64,000 nt of DNA from Kineosporia aurantiaca JCM 3230 (GCA_000719025.1 JODP01000005.1:1-64000), one strand, 5' to 3'; counted from the first letter of the stretch, positions 28,554-37,607 are shown. The notes: generated from the sequence alone by a model not told the origin. Made by a program: numbers and translations.

Positions 28554-30152
28554 TCAGGCGTGCGCGGGCTCCTGCTGCGAGCTGGTGCGGGCGGCGCGGA
28601 TCAGGTCGGCGGCCTTCTCACCGATCATGACGCAGGCCGCGTTCGTGTTGCCGGCCACGATCGTCGGCATCACCGAGGCGTCCGCCACCCGCAGGTTCGA
28701 CACCCCGCGAACCCGCAGCTGGTCGTCCACCACCGCCTCCTCGCCGGTCCCCATCGCGCAGGTGCCAACCGGGTGCCAGAGGGTGGCGGCGTTCGCCCGG
28801 ATGTAGTCGACCAGGTCCGCCCGGGTGCGGGCGCCGTCGCCGGGAGCCAGTTCCTTCTTCGCCCAGCCGGCGTAGGCCCGCGAATGCACCAGCTCGCGGG
28901 ACAGTTCGATGCCCTCAACGAAGACGTCGACGTCCCGGCTGTCGCTGAGGTACTCCGGCTGCACCAGGGGCAGTTCGCTTGGATCGGCCGAGCGCAGGCT
29001 CACTGTGCCCCGGCTGTACGGCTGCAACAGCGCCGGGGCGAAGGTGAAGCCGTTGCCGGGCTCGTCGAACTGCGGGGACATGAATTTCAGCCCGCAGTGC
29101 AGGAGCTGAAGATCGGGGGCCTGATCGGTGCTGCGCGCCGAGGTGTGGGTGAAGAAGCCGGTCTCGGCCATCAGCGCGGGCGGGGCGTCCTGCTCCCGGG
29201 TGCTGAGGTAGGCCACGCTGATATTCATGTGGTCCTGCAGGTTCTGGCCCACCCCGGGCAGGTCGCTGACCACCGGCAGAGCATGCCGGTTCAGCTCCGC
29301 CTGCGGGCCGATTCCGGAAAGCATCAGCAGCTGTGGCGACCCGAAGCTGCCGCAGCTGACCACCACCTCGCTCTGCGCCCGGACCACCCGCCGAACGCCG
29401 TCCACGATCAGCTCGACCCCGGTGGCCCGGCCGTTCTCGATCACGATCCGGGACGCCGTGGCGTTACTCAGGAGGGTGAGGTTCTGCCGGCCGGAGGACC
29501 GGCTGCGCTCCAGGGCCGGGTGCAGATAGGCCGCCGCGGAACTGGCCCGGTGGCCGTCGCGCGTCTTGTTGGCCTGGTAGCGGAAGACCGCGCCGGCCTG
29601 ACGCTCGCCGTTGTAGTCGAAGTCCGGTCCCTCGTCGGCCAACCCGACCTCGGGACCGGCCTCGAACAGCAGTTGCGCGACGGGGGTGATCGGATCGGTG
29701 TAGACCACGCTGAGCGGTCCCTCCCCGCCGCGCAGCTCCGAGGCGCCACCCTCGAAACTCTCCAGCCGGCGAAACAGCGGGAGCACGTCGTCGTAGCTCC
29801 AGCCCTGATTGCCGGCGGCGGCCCAGCTGTCGAAGTCCAGTCGGTTGCCGCGCACGAACATCATGGCGTTCACCGCGCTGGAGCCGCCCAGGACCTTACC
29901 CCGGGCGATGGGGACACCGCGGCCACCCAGAGCGGCCTGCGGTTGTGTGACATAGCCCCAGTCGGTTGCCAGCCCCGGCGCCCAGAGCTCGAAAAGTGAT
30001 GAGATCTGGCCGTCTTGGATCTGCGGCGCGGCATCCGAACCACCGGCCTCGACCAGCAGCACCTGAGCGTCTGCGTCGGCCGACAGCCGGTCGGCGATCA
30101 CGCAGCCGGCCGACCCGGCCCCGACAATGATGTAGTCGTACTCGTCAATCAT
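28554..30152 (-). CDS. GMC-family FAD-dependent oxidoreductase (choline-dehydrogenase-like)
   Basis: ATG 30152 is preceded by AAGGACGAAACCGC; the product has 532 residues. It starts with the FAD dinucleotide motif YIIVGAGSAGCVIADRL, has the GMC signature RGKVLGGSSAVNAMMFVRG (84-102) and the second signature near GSFGSPQLLMLSGIG. The active-site His460 (LWHPVGTCAMG) and Asn504 (AGNTNAAC) match choline-oxidase-type pairs. It probably oxidises a primary alcohol. It is the first gene of a minus-strand unit with SnoaL and VOC genes. It is the intact relative of the degenerate GMC gene at 26166. Confidence 0.88.
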   Translation of the reverse strand: MIDEYDYIIVGAGSAGCVIADRLSADADAQVLLVEAGGSDAAPQIQDGQISSLFELWAPGLATDWGYVTQPQAALGGRGVPIARGKVLGGSSAVNAMMFVRGNRLDFDSWAAAGNQGWSYDDVLPLFRRLESFEGGASELRGGEGPLSVVYTDPITPVAQLLFEAGPEVGLADEGPDFDYNGERQAGAVFRYQANKTRDGHRASSAAAYLHPALERSRSSGRQNLTLLSNATASRIVIENGRATGVELIVDGVRRVVRAQSEVVVSCGSFGSPQLLMLSGIGPQAELNRHALPVVSDLPGVGQNLQDHMNISVAYLSTREQDAPPALMAETGFFTHTSARSTDQAPDLQLLHCGLKFMSPQFDEPGNGFTFAPALLQPYSRGTVSLRSADPSELPLVQPEYLSDSRDVDVFVEGIELSRELVHSRAYAGWAKKELAPGDGARTRADLVDYIRANAATLWHPVGTCAMGTGEEAVVDDQLRVRGVSNLRVADASVMPTIVAGNTNAACVMIGEKAADLIRAARTSSQQEPAHA

Positions 30153-30709
30153 GCGGTTTCGTCCTTCGGGGGTGGAAGGGCAGGAACTGCCCGCTTCGGT
30201 GTGCATGGGTCGAATCTGCGCGCCGTCCGAGGTGGTGTCGGGAAAGCCCGGTCTCCGGACGGACCAAGAGGGCGCTCCAGAATCCGTGGCCCCTCAATAG
30301 CACCGCGGGCAGGGGTGTTTCGATTGTCCCGGCGTGAGCGACCGGTAGCCACGTTATCCAATGGTCCGCAGTCGATTCAGGGTTTTCGAGCGGGACGGCC
30401 CCAGGCGGTGTACCTGCACAGATCCGCAGCCGTACTCCGTCAAGTCGGCGCGGACTTGACGAGGTGTCCCCAGAATCCGGTCCGGGCGGAGTCCGGTTCC
30501 GGCCGAGAGCAACCGGTCGACTTGCCAAAGTGCGGCCCTGACCTGGCCAGTTGCTGCGCCTGGACGCGGCCGGCTGGTTTAGTCCTCAGAGGGGCCAGGG
30601 GCATGCGGCGGAAGGCGGCTATCAGAACCGTGTTCGGCGGCCGGCCGGGTGAAAGGCCTCCTCGTCAAGAGCACGTCTGGCGACAGCGCCAGGGGGAACG
30701 GAGACCGTC
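30153..30709. other. 557-bp divergent intergenic region
   Basis: This stretch separates the minus-strand GMC gene from the plus-strand MFS gene. Overlapping short frames here are Arg/Pro-rich and not credible. It presumably holds divergent promoters; I see no clear palindrome or repeat. Confidence 0.4.
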
Positions 30710-31972
30710 ATGCCTCTGCGGTTCATTACTGCCGTCCTGCCCAGCGGTCCCGCCCGCAGGCCGGTCACGCTGCTGGCCCTGGGCACCTTCGCTCTGGGAA
30801 CGGACGCCTTCGTCATTAGTGGGGTGCTCTCCGAGGTGGGAAGCGACCTAGGAGTCTCGCTCAGCGTCGCCGGACTGCTGATCACCGTCTTCTCCGGGGT
30901 TTACGCCGTCAGCGCCCCGGTCTCGGCGGTCCTCACCGGGCGCATGGGCCGCAAGCACTCCCTGCAGTTGGCGCTGGCGATCTTCATCACCGCCAACGTG
31001 CTGTCCGCGCTCGCCCCGGGCTTAGGGGTCATGCTGGCGGCCCGGGCGCTGGCTGCCGTTGGTGCGGGGCTCTACACGCCGGCAGCGGCGGCGACCGCCA
31101 GCAGCATCGTCGAACCGCAAGAGCGAGGACGGGCACTCACGATGGTGCTCGGCGGGCTGACGATCGCCAACGCGATCGGAGTGCCGCTGGGTACGTTCAT
31201 CGGCCAGGCCGTCGGCTGGCGGGTCACATTCGTGTTCGTCGCGGTTCTCGGCGCGATCGCGCTGGCCGGGCTGACGTACTCACTCGGCGCGGTTCCTTCC
31301 CCCGGTGTCGCATCGCTGCGTGAGCGCGTCAGCGCAGTCGCCATCAAGGGCGTTCCTACCATTCTGCTCTCGGTGCTCATCACCATCTGCGGAGTGTTCA
31401 CCCTGTACACCTACCTGACCTGGTTCTTCGACCGGGTCGGCGGCCTGACCGGTTCGGTGATGACGCTGATCTACCTGATCTTCGGCGTGACCGCAGTGAT
31501 CTGCAATTTCTCAGCCGGATGGCTGATCGACCACATGTCACCCGCACGGGTCACCACGCTGGCCCTGAGCGGCCTGCTCCTCGTGCAAGCAGCCTTCGCC
31601 CTTACCGCTCAGCTCGGGAACGGGGCCACCTGGGCGGCGTACGTGCTGTTCTGCCTGGTAGCTCTCTGGGGCCTGTCCAGCTGGCTGTTCTACCCAGGGC
31701 AGCAGAAGCGGCTCGTCGCCCTGGGAGGCCCGCGCGCCACGGTGGTGCTTTCCCTGGGCGCATCGGCGCTGTACGGCGGGCAGGCCCTTGCGGGCGGCCT
31801 GGGCGGCCTGCTCGTGCCCTACGGCCCCACCGCCGTTGCAATCGCAGCAGGAGCCTGTGTGCTGATCGGCCTGGCCCTGCACCTCCTCTCATCCGACCGC
31901 GAAGGTCCGGTCCCGGAGTCCGGTGCGCCGGCGGTTCCCGTTGCCTCCCCCGCGGCCCGCACCTCGTCGTAG
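30710..31972 (+). CDS. MFS transporter, DHA1 (arabinose/chloramphenicol efflux-like)
   Basis: This 420-residue protein has about 12 hydrophobic segments. Motif A is visible as LTGRMGRKHSL between helices 2 and 3, and RALAAVGAGLYTPAAAATASS matches helix 4-5 of DHA1 drug/sugar exporters. It starts at ATG 30710 with AGGGGGAACGGAGACCGTC upstream. It probably exports a small molecule, conceivably the product or a toxic intermediate of the surrounding GMC/SnoaL genes. Confidence 0.88.
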   Translation: MPLRFITAVLPSGPARRPVTLLALGTFALGTDAFVISGVLSEVGSDLGVSLSVAGLLITVFSGVYAVSAPVSAVLTGRMGRKHSLQLALAIFITANVLSALAPGLGVMLAARALAAVGAGLYTPAAAATASSIVEPQERGRALTMVLGGLTIANAIGVPLGTFIGQAVGWRVTFVFVAVLGAIALAGLTYSLGAVPSPGVASLRERVSAVAIKGVPTILLSVLITICGVFTLYTYLTWFFDRVGGLTGSVMTLIYLIFGVTAVICNFSAGWLIDHMSPARVTTLALSGLLLVQAAFALTAQLGNGATWAAYVLFCLVALWGLSSWLFYPGQQKRLVALGGPRATVVLSLGASALYGGQALAGGLGGLLVPYGPTAVAIAAGACVLIGLALHLLSSDREGPVPESGAPAVPVASPAARTSS

Positions 31973-32024
31973 GACGTTCCCGGTGCACCCTGTTGAGGGC
32001 GCGCAGCAATAATGGACGTTTCCC

Positions 32025-32068
32025 AGGGGCAGTTCATGGCGCCCGCCATGAGCTGCCCCTGATCTTTT
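32025..32068 (+). terminator. Terminator after the MFS gene
   Basis: A near-perfect 17-bp hairpin (32025-32041 with 32044-32060, one G-U pair) is followed by GATCTTTT. It lies 52 bp after the MFS stop. Confidence 0.82.
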
Positions 32069-32271
32069 GCCGAAACCCTGGGGTCGCCCGGTGCGTCCAC
32101 CGGCCCGGCTCGAAGTAACCCGGGCACGAGCCAGGACAGGATCCCGGGTGCACCGCAAGGCATGTCTGACGTAGTAATGCTTTCCCGGAAGAGAAAATGT
32201 CCGACTTGCCGGAGTGCGCCATGGTGTCAGGCGGGCAATTGTGCACGCCGGGCAGCCTGTTTTACTTTTAA

Positions 32272-32320
32272 TCGCGCGAAAGGCCTTCGCGCGACGCGGA
32301 GCAGTTCCTGTCCGACAGGA
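32272..32320 (+). promoter_or_regulatory. Two operator-like palindromes upstream of the SnoaL/GMC operon
   Basis: A perfect 9-bp inverted repeat TCGCGCGAA-AGGCC-TTCGCGCGA occupies 32272-32294, directly after an AT-rich run (TTTTACTTTTAA). A second one, TCCTGTC-C-GACAGGA, is at 32306-32320. They lie 158-206 bp before the first gene of the five-gene operon. The rest of 31973-32477 contains only the MFS terminator. Confidence 0.5.
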
Positions 32321-32477
32321 TTTTCGCTGTCCCGTAAGGCCTTTCATTTTTTCGTCATCGTCCCGTCGGATCCTGACATTGCCTGATCAGAAACGTCTTT
32401 CAGTGTCTGAACAGCCGAAACCCTTCCAGGTCGATGTCGTGACCGCGGAATTCATTGAGCGGAACTGGAGACCGAAC

Positions 32478-32912
32478 ATGACCACAGAGCTGACCGAGGC
32501 CTCGATCGACTCGATGGCCCGCGCCTGGTACGCGGCGCTCGACCGGCACGACGAATTGGAGTCCGTCCTCGGGTTCCTGGTGGAAGACGGCCTGGAGATG
32601 CGTTTTCCGGAGGTGACCGCGCACGGTCACTCGGGCTTCGCGGACTGGTACGACGCGGTGACGGCACGGTTCTTCGACGAGGTCCACACCGTGCGCGAGG
32701 TCACGGTGACCTCGATGACCCCGACCGAGGCCGAGGTCAAAGTGATCGTGAACTGGCAGGCCAAGATTCACGACGGCCACGAGGCGAAGAGCGTCTGGCT
32801 CGGGTTCGACGCCTACCAGACCTGGACGGTCGTGCCCGGTGAGGACGGCCCCCGGCTGCGGATCTACACGGTCGACAAGCTCGACCCGATGCCCGGCTCG
32901 GCCGATCTGTGA
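32478..32912 (+). CDS. SnoaL/NTF2-like protein (first gene of the 32-37 kb operon)
   Basis: ATG 32478 is 7 nt after GGAG and gives 144 residues with an NTF2-like layout: ARAWYAALDRHDELESVLGFL, GHSGFADWYDAVTARFFDEVHTV, EVKVIVNWQAKIHDG and WTVVPGEDGPRLRIYTVDKLD. The Trp/Tyr-rich cavity suggests small-molecule binding or dehydratase/isomerase chemistry. Its TGA overlaps the ATG of the following GMC gene, so the two are translationally coupled. Confidence 0.75.
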   Translation: MTTELTEASIDSMARAWYAALDRHDELESVLGFLVEDGLEMRFPEVTAHGHSGFADWYDAVTARFFDEVHTVREVTVTSMTPTEAEVKVIVNWQAKIHDGHEAKSVWLGFDAYQTWTVVPGEDGPRLRIYTVDKLDPMPGSADL

Positions 32913-34504
32913 TGGACGGCGAGACCTACGACTACATCATCGTCGGGGCCGGCTCGGCCGGGTCGGTCCTGGCCAACCGGCTCTCCGCCGACGGATCGGC
33001 CTCCGTGCTGGTGCTGGAGGCCGGCGACGCCTTCATCCCGGCCGACGTGGACGACGCGACGGCCTGGTACCGCCTGCTGGGTTCCTCCGTCGACTGGGGC
33101 TACACCAGCGTGCCGCAGCCGGGGCTCGGCGACCGCAGCACCTACGAGCCGCGGGGCAAGGCGCCTGGAGGCAGCAGCAACCTCTACATCATGATGCACG
33201 TCCGCGGGCACCCGTCGGACTTCGACAACTGGGCCTACCAGGGCGCGGCGGGCTGGTCCTACAACGACCTGCTTCCCTACTTCGCCAAACTGGAGACACA
33301 GGAGGACCAGACCTCCCCGAACGCCGGAACGGACGGGCCGCAGCAGGTCACCAACGCGGGCAAGCACGAGCCCAACCCGCTGTCGGAGGTCTTCCTCAGC
33401 GCGTGCGACGAACTGGGTTTTCCGCGGACCGCGGACTTCAACGGCGAAGCCATGCTGGGCTCCGGCTGGCACCACATCGACGTGGTGGCCGGGCGACGGC
33501 AGGGGGCGTTGCAGGCCTACCTGGAGCCGGCTCTCGGGCGGGCCAACCTGACCCTGCGCACCAGCGTCCAGGCCACCGAACTGCTCTGGAGCGGAACCCG
33601 GTGCACCGGCGTGCGGTACGTGCAGGCGGAGGAGCGTCCTTCCAGCGGGCCCGGCCGTCGTCTGCCCGTGGCCCCGGCGGGCGAGCCGGGGCTGCACACC
33701 GCACGGGCCTCGACCGAGGTGATCATCTGCGCCGGGGCGATCGAGTCGCCCAAGCTGCTGATGCTGTCGGGGGTGGGCCCGCACCGCCATCTCGCCGAGC
33801 ACGGCCTCGGCGTGATCGCCGACCTGCCGGGAGTCGGGGAGAACTTCCACAACCACGTGCTGGCGGGGGTGATCCACGAGACCGCCCGGCCGGTCGAGCC
33901 GCCGAAGCAGAACCTCTCGGAGGCGGCGCTGTTCACCACCTCGCAGCCGGGCCTGCTCGCGCCGGACCTGCAGATCGGTTTCGTCCATGCGCCTTTCGAC
34001 ATCATCGTCGGGCGCGACCACCCGAATGCGGTCAGCATCCTGCCCGGGGTGGTCCGGCCGAACTCGCGCGGCTGGATCCGGCTGGCATCGGCCGACCCGC
34101 TGGCGGCGCCGCTGGTGAACCCGAACTACCTGAGCGACCGTTCCGACCTGGACCGGCTCGTGCAGGCCACGCAGATGGCCCGGGAGATCTTCGCGACCCG
34201 TGCGTTCGGGACGGAGCTGGCCGGCGAGCTGACCCCCGGGCCGCAGGTGCGCACCCAGGCCGAGGTCGTCGAGTTCGTCAGGACGACCGCCGACAGCTAC
34301 CACCACCAGGCCGGATCGTGTCGCATGGGCAGCGACGACCTGGCGGTGGTCGATCCGCAGCTGCGCGTACGGGGCGTCGACGGGCTGCGGGTCGTGGACG
34401 CCAGCGTGATGCCCGCCGTCCCGTCGGGCAACTGCCATACCGCGATCGTCGCGATCGCCGAGCGGGCGGCCGATCTGATCCGGTCCGCCCGGACATCCAG
34501 TTGA
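32912..34504 (+). CDS. GMC-family FAD-dependent oxidoreductase
   Basis: This 530-residue protein is divergent from the other two GMC proteins in the window. The FAD motif YIIVGAGSAGSVLANRLSADG, signature PRGKAPGGSSNLYIMMHVRG and CAGAIESPKLLMLSGVG are present. Active-site residues are His465 in YHHQAGSCRMG and His509 in SGNCHTA, giving a His/His pair as in glucose-oxidase-type enzymes rather than His/Asn. It probably oxidises an alcohol made or bound by the neighbouring SnoaL proteins. Confidence 0.88.
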   Translation: MDGETYDYIIVGAGSAGSVLANRLSADGSASVLVLEAGDAFIPADVDDATAWYRLLGSSVDWGYTSVPQPGLGDRSTYEPRGKAPGGSSNLYIMMHVRGHPSDFDNWAYQGAAGWSYNDLLPYFAKLETQEDQTSPNAGTDGPQQVTNAGKHEPNPLSEVFLSACDELGFPRTADFNGEAMLGSGWHHIDVVAGRRQGALQAYLEPALGRANLTLRTSVQATELLWSGTRCTGVRYVQAEERPSSGPGRRLPVAPAGEPGLHTARASTEVIICAGAIESPKLLMLSGVGPHRHLAEHGLGVIADLPGVGENFHNHVLAGVIHETARPVEPPKQNLSEAALFTTSQPGLLAPDLQIGFVHAPFDIIVGRDHPNAVSILPGVVRPNSRGWIRLASADPLAAPLVNPNYLSDRSDLDRLVQATQMAREIFATRAFGTELAGELTPGPQVRTQAEVVEFVRTTADSYHHQAGSCRMGSDDLAVVDPQLRVRGVDGLRVVDASVMPAVPSGNCHTAIVAIAERAADLIRSARTSS

Positions 34505-34530
34505 GCACCAGCTGAGCTAAGGAGAGCCCG

Positions 34531-35415
34531 ATGTCTACCGAGGCGAACAAGTCTCTCGTCCTGCGCTACTTCAACGAGGTGTTCAACCAGGGCGACCTCG
34601 ACGCCCTGGAGGAGATCACCGCCTCCGACTTCGTTTTCGTCATGCCCACGCACGAGGAGCCGTTCCGCGGCGTCGAGGGGTACAAGGGGCTGGTCAGCAT
34701 GCTCCGCGGATGCTTCCCGGACATCCACTTCGCGGTCGAGGACATGGTGGCCGAAGAGGACAAGGTGCTGACCCGCTGGACCGCCCGCGGCACGCACACC
34801 GGCATTCCGTTCCCCACCATCCTCGGGGATGTGCCGGCCGCCGGTAACCGGTTCCTCATCGAAGGCATGACCTGGCACCAGATCAGCGACGGGAAGATCT
34901 CGCAGGTGACGGCCAACGAGGACGGGGTCGGGCTGATCGTCCAGCTCGGCAAGATCCTCTTCCCGGGTCAGCCCTCGGCCACGCCCGTACCGAGCTCCCC
35001 GGAGGTCAACCGGCACCTCATCGACCGCTATTTCGGCGAGATCATGAACCGGGGTGATCTGGCGGTGATCGACGAGATCATGGCACCCGACTTCGCCTTC
35101 CACATCCCCACAATCCCTGACCCGGTGCGCGGCCCGGAGGGAATGAAGCAGTTCGTCACCCTCCTGCGAAGTGCTTTTCCCGACGCGAAGTTCGCCCCGG
35201 AGTACGTGATCGCCGACCAACTCCAGGCGGCGATCCGCTACCAGATGAGCGGCACCCAGAACGGCGACTTCCTCGGCGCCCCGGCCAGTGGCAATTACGT
35301 CAAGGACTCCGGCACCGATCTCTTCCACTTCTCGGGCGGCCAGATCACCTCCATCCACGTCGCCGAGGACGCCCTCGGCCTGATGCTGCAGATGGGCGCG
35401 ATCCAGAAGCCCTAG
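34531..35415 (+). CDS. Tandem SnoaL-like (ester-cyclase-type) two-domain protein
   Basis: This 294-residue protein consists of two homologous NTF2-like domains. Domain 1 (about 3-140) starts ANKSLVLRYFNEVFNQGDLDALEEI; domain 2 (about 158-292) starts NRHLIDRYFGEIMNRGDLAVIDEI. Both keep the FRGVEGYK/VRGPEGMKQF turn and the GMTWHQISDG/TDLFHFSGG strand. A single-gene fusion could form an asymmetric version of the usual homodimer. RBS AAGGAG precedes ATG 34531. It is 26 bp after the GMC gene. Confidence 0.85.
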   Translation: MSTEANKSLVLRYFNEVFNQGDLDALEEITASDFVFVMPTHEEPFRGVEGYKGLVSMLRGCFPDIHFAVEDMVAEEDKVLTRWTARGTHTGIPFPTILGDVPAAGNRFLIEGMTWHQISDGKISQVTANEDGVGLIVQLGKILFPGQPSATPVPSSPEVNRHLIDRYFGEIMNRGDLAVIDEIMAPDFAFHIPTIPDPVRGPEGMKQFVTLLRSAFPDAKFAPEYVIADQLQAAIRYQMSGTQNGDFLGAPASGNYVKDSGTDLFHFSGGQITSIHVAEDALGLMLQMGAIQKP

Positions 35416-35481
35416 CACGGAAACTTTTCCGCCCCTCGGGGCCATCAGCAGGGCAACGTGATCAGGACAAGGAGACCGACC

Positions 35482-36765
35482 ATGCCGACACTTCCTCACG
35501 AGGTGGAAAAACGCGTCGAGCGTTTTCGCGAGCAGCGCTGGGTGCTGGACAATGTGATCCGGGCCGTGGGCGTGACCTGGGACCAGGGCGACCTGGACTT
35601 CGCCCTTTTCCCCTGTGGTATCGGCGCTCTCGGCGACTTCCTGCGGGTCGAGAAGAGCGTCAAGAAGTACAACGACATCGCCCGTGAGTACTCGGCGGCC
35701 GGACGTCGCCGCCAGGAGGCCGCGGAGAGCCTGGACCAGCAGGGGTACACCGTGGCGGCGAGGGAGAGCTACTACATCGCCTCGGTCCTCTACGGCCAGG
35801 CACAGTGGCCGATCGCCGGTCACACCCGGCAGAACCTGGAGCTGGAGAAGCGGAAGAACCACTGCTACGCCCAGTACGCCAAGTACGCCGACCACATCGT
35901 GCGCCAGGCCGAGATCCCCTACCAGGGCAAGAGCCTGCCGGGGTGGCTGCACCTGCCGCCGGGCTACCGGCCGGGCGAGAAGGTGCCCGTCGTCATCACC
36001 GTCGGTGGCATGGACAGCACCAAGGAGATCTGCGTCGCCCTGCACGGCGACCAGAACCTCAGCCGCGGCAACGCCGTCTTCATGTTCGACGGGCCGGGCC
36101 AGTACAGCGCCGCGCTACGCGAGATCTACGTCACCGAGGCTGGTTTCGCCGAGGCCGGCGAGGCCGTCTTCGCATGGCTGGGTCAGCAGGAAGAGATCGA
36201 CACCGACCAGGTCGCCGTGCGCGGCGTGAGCATGGGTGCGCTGTGGTGCACCCAGATCGCCTCGGTCATCCCGACCATCAAGGCGTGCGCCATCGCCTAC
36301 CCCAGTTACGAGCAGGGCGAGGACACGGCGTTCGAGATGAACTCCCCCACGTTCAAGCTGCGCTTCATGTTCATGGCCGGCTACGAGAACGAGGCGGAGT
36401 TCGACAAGTTCGTCCAGGGCATCAACGCGCAGGGCCTGGGCGAGAAGGTGACGTGCCCCTACCTGGTGTGCAGCGGCGAGGACGACGACTGGTCCTCGAT
36501 CGAGTCGACCTTCGCGGTGCTCAACGACGTCAAGACTCCCAAAGAGCTGCTGCTGTACCAAGGGGAGGGCCACACCCTGCACAGCCGGCCGTCCAGCTAC
36601 CTCGGGCCGAACGAGTTCGTCTACATGGCCGACTGGATCGCCGACCGCTTCCGGGGCAAGCCGATGGAGTCCGTCCTGACCGTGGTCGATGCCACGGGCC
36701 GGATTCACCGCCAGCCCTGGGAGGGGCACCGCGACTACGACTACGGCCTTCCCGAGCTCGGGTAA
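35482..36765 (+). CDS. Alpha/beta hydrolase, FrsA/2,6-dihydropseudooxynicotine-hydrolase-like
   Basis: ATG 35482 is 7 nt after AAGGAG; the product has 427 residues. A helical N-terminal region (about 1-145) precedes the hydrolase core, as in FrsA-like and dihydropseudooxynicotine hydrolase-like C-C hydrolases. The oxyanion turn is VGGMDSTKE, the nucleophile elbow GVSMGALW (Ser250), acid candidates lie in SGEDDDW (333-336) and the His is His364 in GEGHTLHS. Cleavage of a carbon-carbon bond in a ketone-type substrate is an inference from that subfamily. It is the fourth gene of the operon. Confidence 0.82.
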   Translation: MPTLPHEVEKRVERFREQRWVLDNVIRAVGVTWDQGDLDFALFPCGIGALGDFLRVEKSVKKYNDIAREYSAAGRRRQEAAESLDQQGYTVAARESYYIASVLYGQAQWPIAGHTRQNLELEKRKNHCYAQYAKYADHIVRQAEIPYQGKSLPGWLHLPPGYRPGEKVPVVITVGGMDSTKEICVALHGDQNLSRGNAVFMFDGPGQYSAALREIYVTEAGFAEAGEAVFAWLGQQEEIDTDQVAVRGVSMGALWCTQIASVIPTIKACAIAYPSYEQGEDTAFEMNSPTFKLRFMFMAGYENEAEFDKFVQGINAQGLGEKVTCPYLVCSGEDDDWSSIESTFAVLNDVKTPKELLLYQGEGHTLHSRPSSYLGPNEFVYMADWIADRFRGKPMESVLTVVDATGRIHRQPWEGHRDYDYGLPELG

Positions 36766-36802
36766 TCGATCCACCGCAATCCATCTCAGGCGAGGAGTGA
36801 GT

Positions 36803-37222
36803 ATGTCCATCGAGGCGAACAAGAAGATCGCCATCGCCGTGTTCCCAGCGGCCTGGAACCACGGGGACTTCGGTCCGGCGGAGGAGTACATCCACCCCGA
36901 TGTCATCGATCACTTCGACGACTCCCAGGGGATCGAAGCCTTCAAAGGGGTGATCCTGGGATTCCGCTCGGCGTTCCCGGACATCCAGCTCACCGTCCAC
37001 CACGAGATCGCCGAAGACGACCTGGTGGTGCATCACTGGACGATGACCGGCACCCACGAAGGGGCGTTCCAGGGCATTGCGCCGACGAACAAGTCGCTGA
37101 CCTGGACCGGGATCACCATCGTCCGGATCGAGGACGGCAAGATCGTGGAACGCTGGGCGAACGTCGACGTGCTGGGCATCCTGGCGCAGCTGGGCGTCGT
37201 CCCACCGCCGCCGGGCTCGTAG
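36803..37222 (+). CDS. SnoaL-like ester-cyclase-family protein
   Basis: ATG 36803 follows GAGGAGTGAGT and gives 139 residues. The pattern FPAAWNHGDFGPAEEYIHPDVIDH, QGIEAFKGVILGFRSAFPDIQLTVHHEIAEDDLVVHHWTMTGTHEG and TGITIVRIEDGKIVERWANVD is typical of the ester cyclase/SnoaL group. It is similar in style to domain 1 of the tandem protein three genes upstream. It is the last gene before a strong terminator. Confidence 0.85.
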   Translation: MSIEANKKIAIAVFPAAWNHGDFGPAEEYIHPDVIDHFDDSQGIEAFKGVILGFRSAFPDIQLTVHHEIAEDDLVVHHWTMTGTHEGAFQGIAPTNKSLTWTGITIVRIEDGKIVERWANVDVLGILAQLGVVPPPPGS

Positions 37223-37237
37223 CGAAGCGCACCGCGA

Positions 37238-37278
37238 GACGGCCTCTGCGAACACAGCGTTCGCAGAGGCCGTCCTTT
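37238..37278 (+). terminator. Strong terminator ending the SnoaL/GMC/hydrolase operon
   Basis: A perfect 16-bp stem (37238-37253 with 37259-37274) closes a 5-nt loop (ACAGC) and is followed by CTTTC, 15 bp after the last stop codon. Confidence 0.88.
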
Positions 37279-37371
37279 CGTTCGACCGGGAGCGCCCCCC
37301 AGGACCACCGACCCACCCGGATGCCCACCAGCGTCCATCGTTCAAAGGGTGGTTGCCGCAACGCCGACCGC

Positions 37372-37418
37372 CGATCAGGCGGAACCCCGGACCACCAGGT
37401 CGGTCGGCACCGTCACCA
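37372..37418 (-). repeat. Imperfect direct repeat, copy 1 (LacI C-terminal end)
   Basis: About 47 bp starting CGATCAGGCGGA recur at 38839-38885 with four to five mismatches, and weaker similarity continues for another ~30 bp. Both copies encode VTVPTDLV(V/I)RGSA-stop on the minus strand. They bracket the SnoaL plus WYL-regulator pair. Confidence 0.75.
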
Positions 37419-37560
37419 GGGGCGAGTCCTCCCCGGCCGGTGGGCGCTCGACCTGCGCCACCGCGAGCTCGCCCATAGCCACGCCGTCGTAGGCCTCCGA
37501 CTCCATCGCCGTAGAGGCCATGAGGACCGCCAGCTCGGAGTGCTTCCCTGCGTGAATCCC
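37375..37560 (-). pseudogene. C-terminal remnant A of a LacI/GalR-type regulator
   Basis: The minus frame ending at TGA 37375-37377 reads about 60 residues of convincing protein: YVGVPGIHAGKHSELAVLMA, then AYDGVAMGELAVAQVERPPA and the LacI-typical end VTVPTDLVVRGSA. No DNA-binding domain or start is present; upstream the frame runs into the promoter of the plus-strand SnoaL gene. It is the truncated 3' end of a regulator gene. Confidence 0.55.
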
Positions 37561-37607
37561 GGGAACTCCGACATACTGTTGTCGCGTCGGCGTCCAAGAG
37601 TGGATGC

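Larger units (their letters stand above)
37279..37607. other. Intergenic stretch mostly filled by LacI remnant A
   Basis: Between the terminator at 37278 and the next intact gene at 37608, only the minus-strand remnant (37375-37560) is coding-like. The last ~50 bp must contain the promoter and RBS for the SnoaL-like gene. Confidence 0.5.

Noticed and set aside
30145..30528. 127-codon minus-strand frame upstream of the GMC gene
   Set aside because: Arg/Pro/Thr/His-rich translation with no domain; it merely shares the GMC 5' region in another frame.
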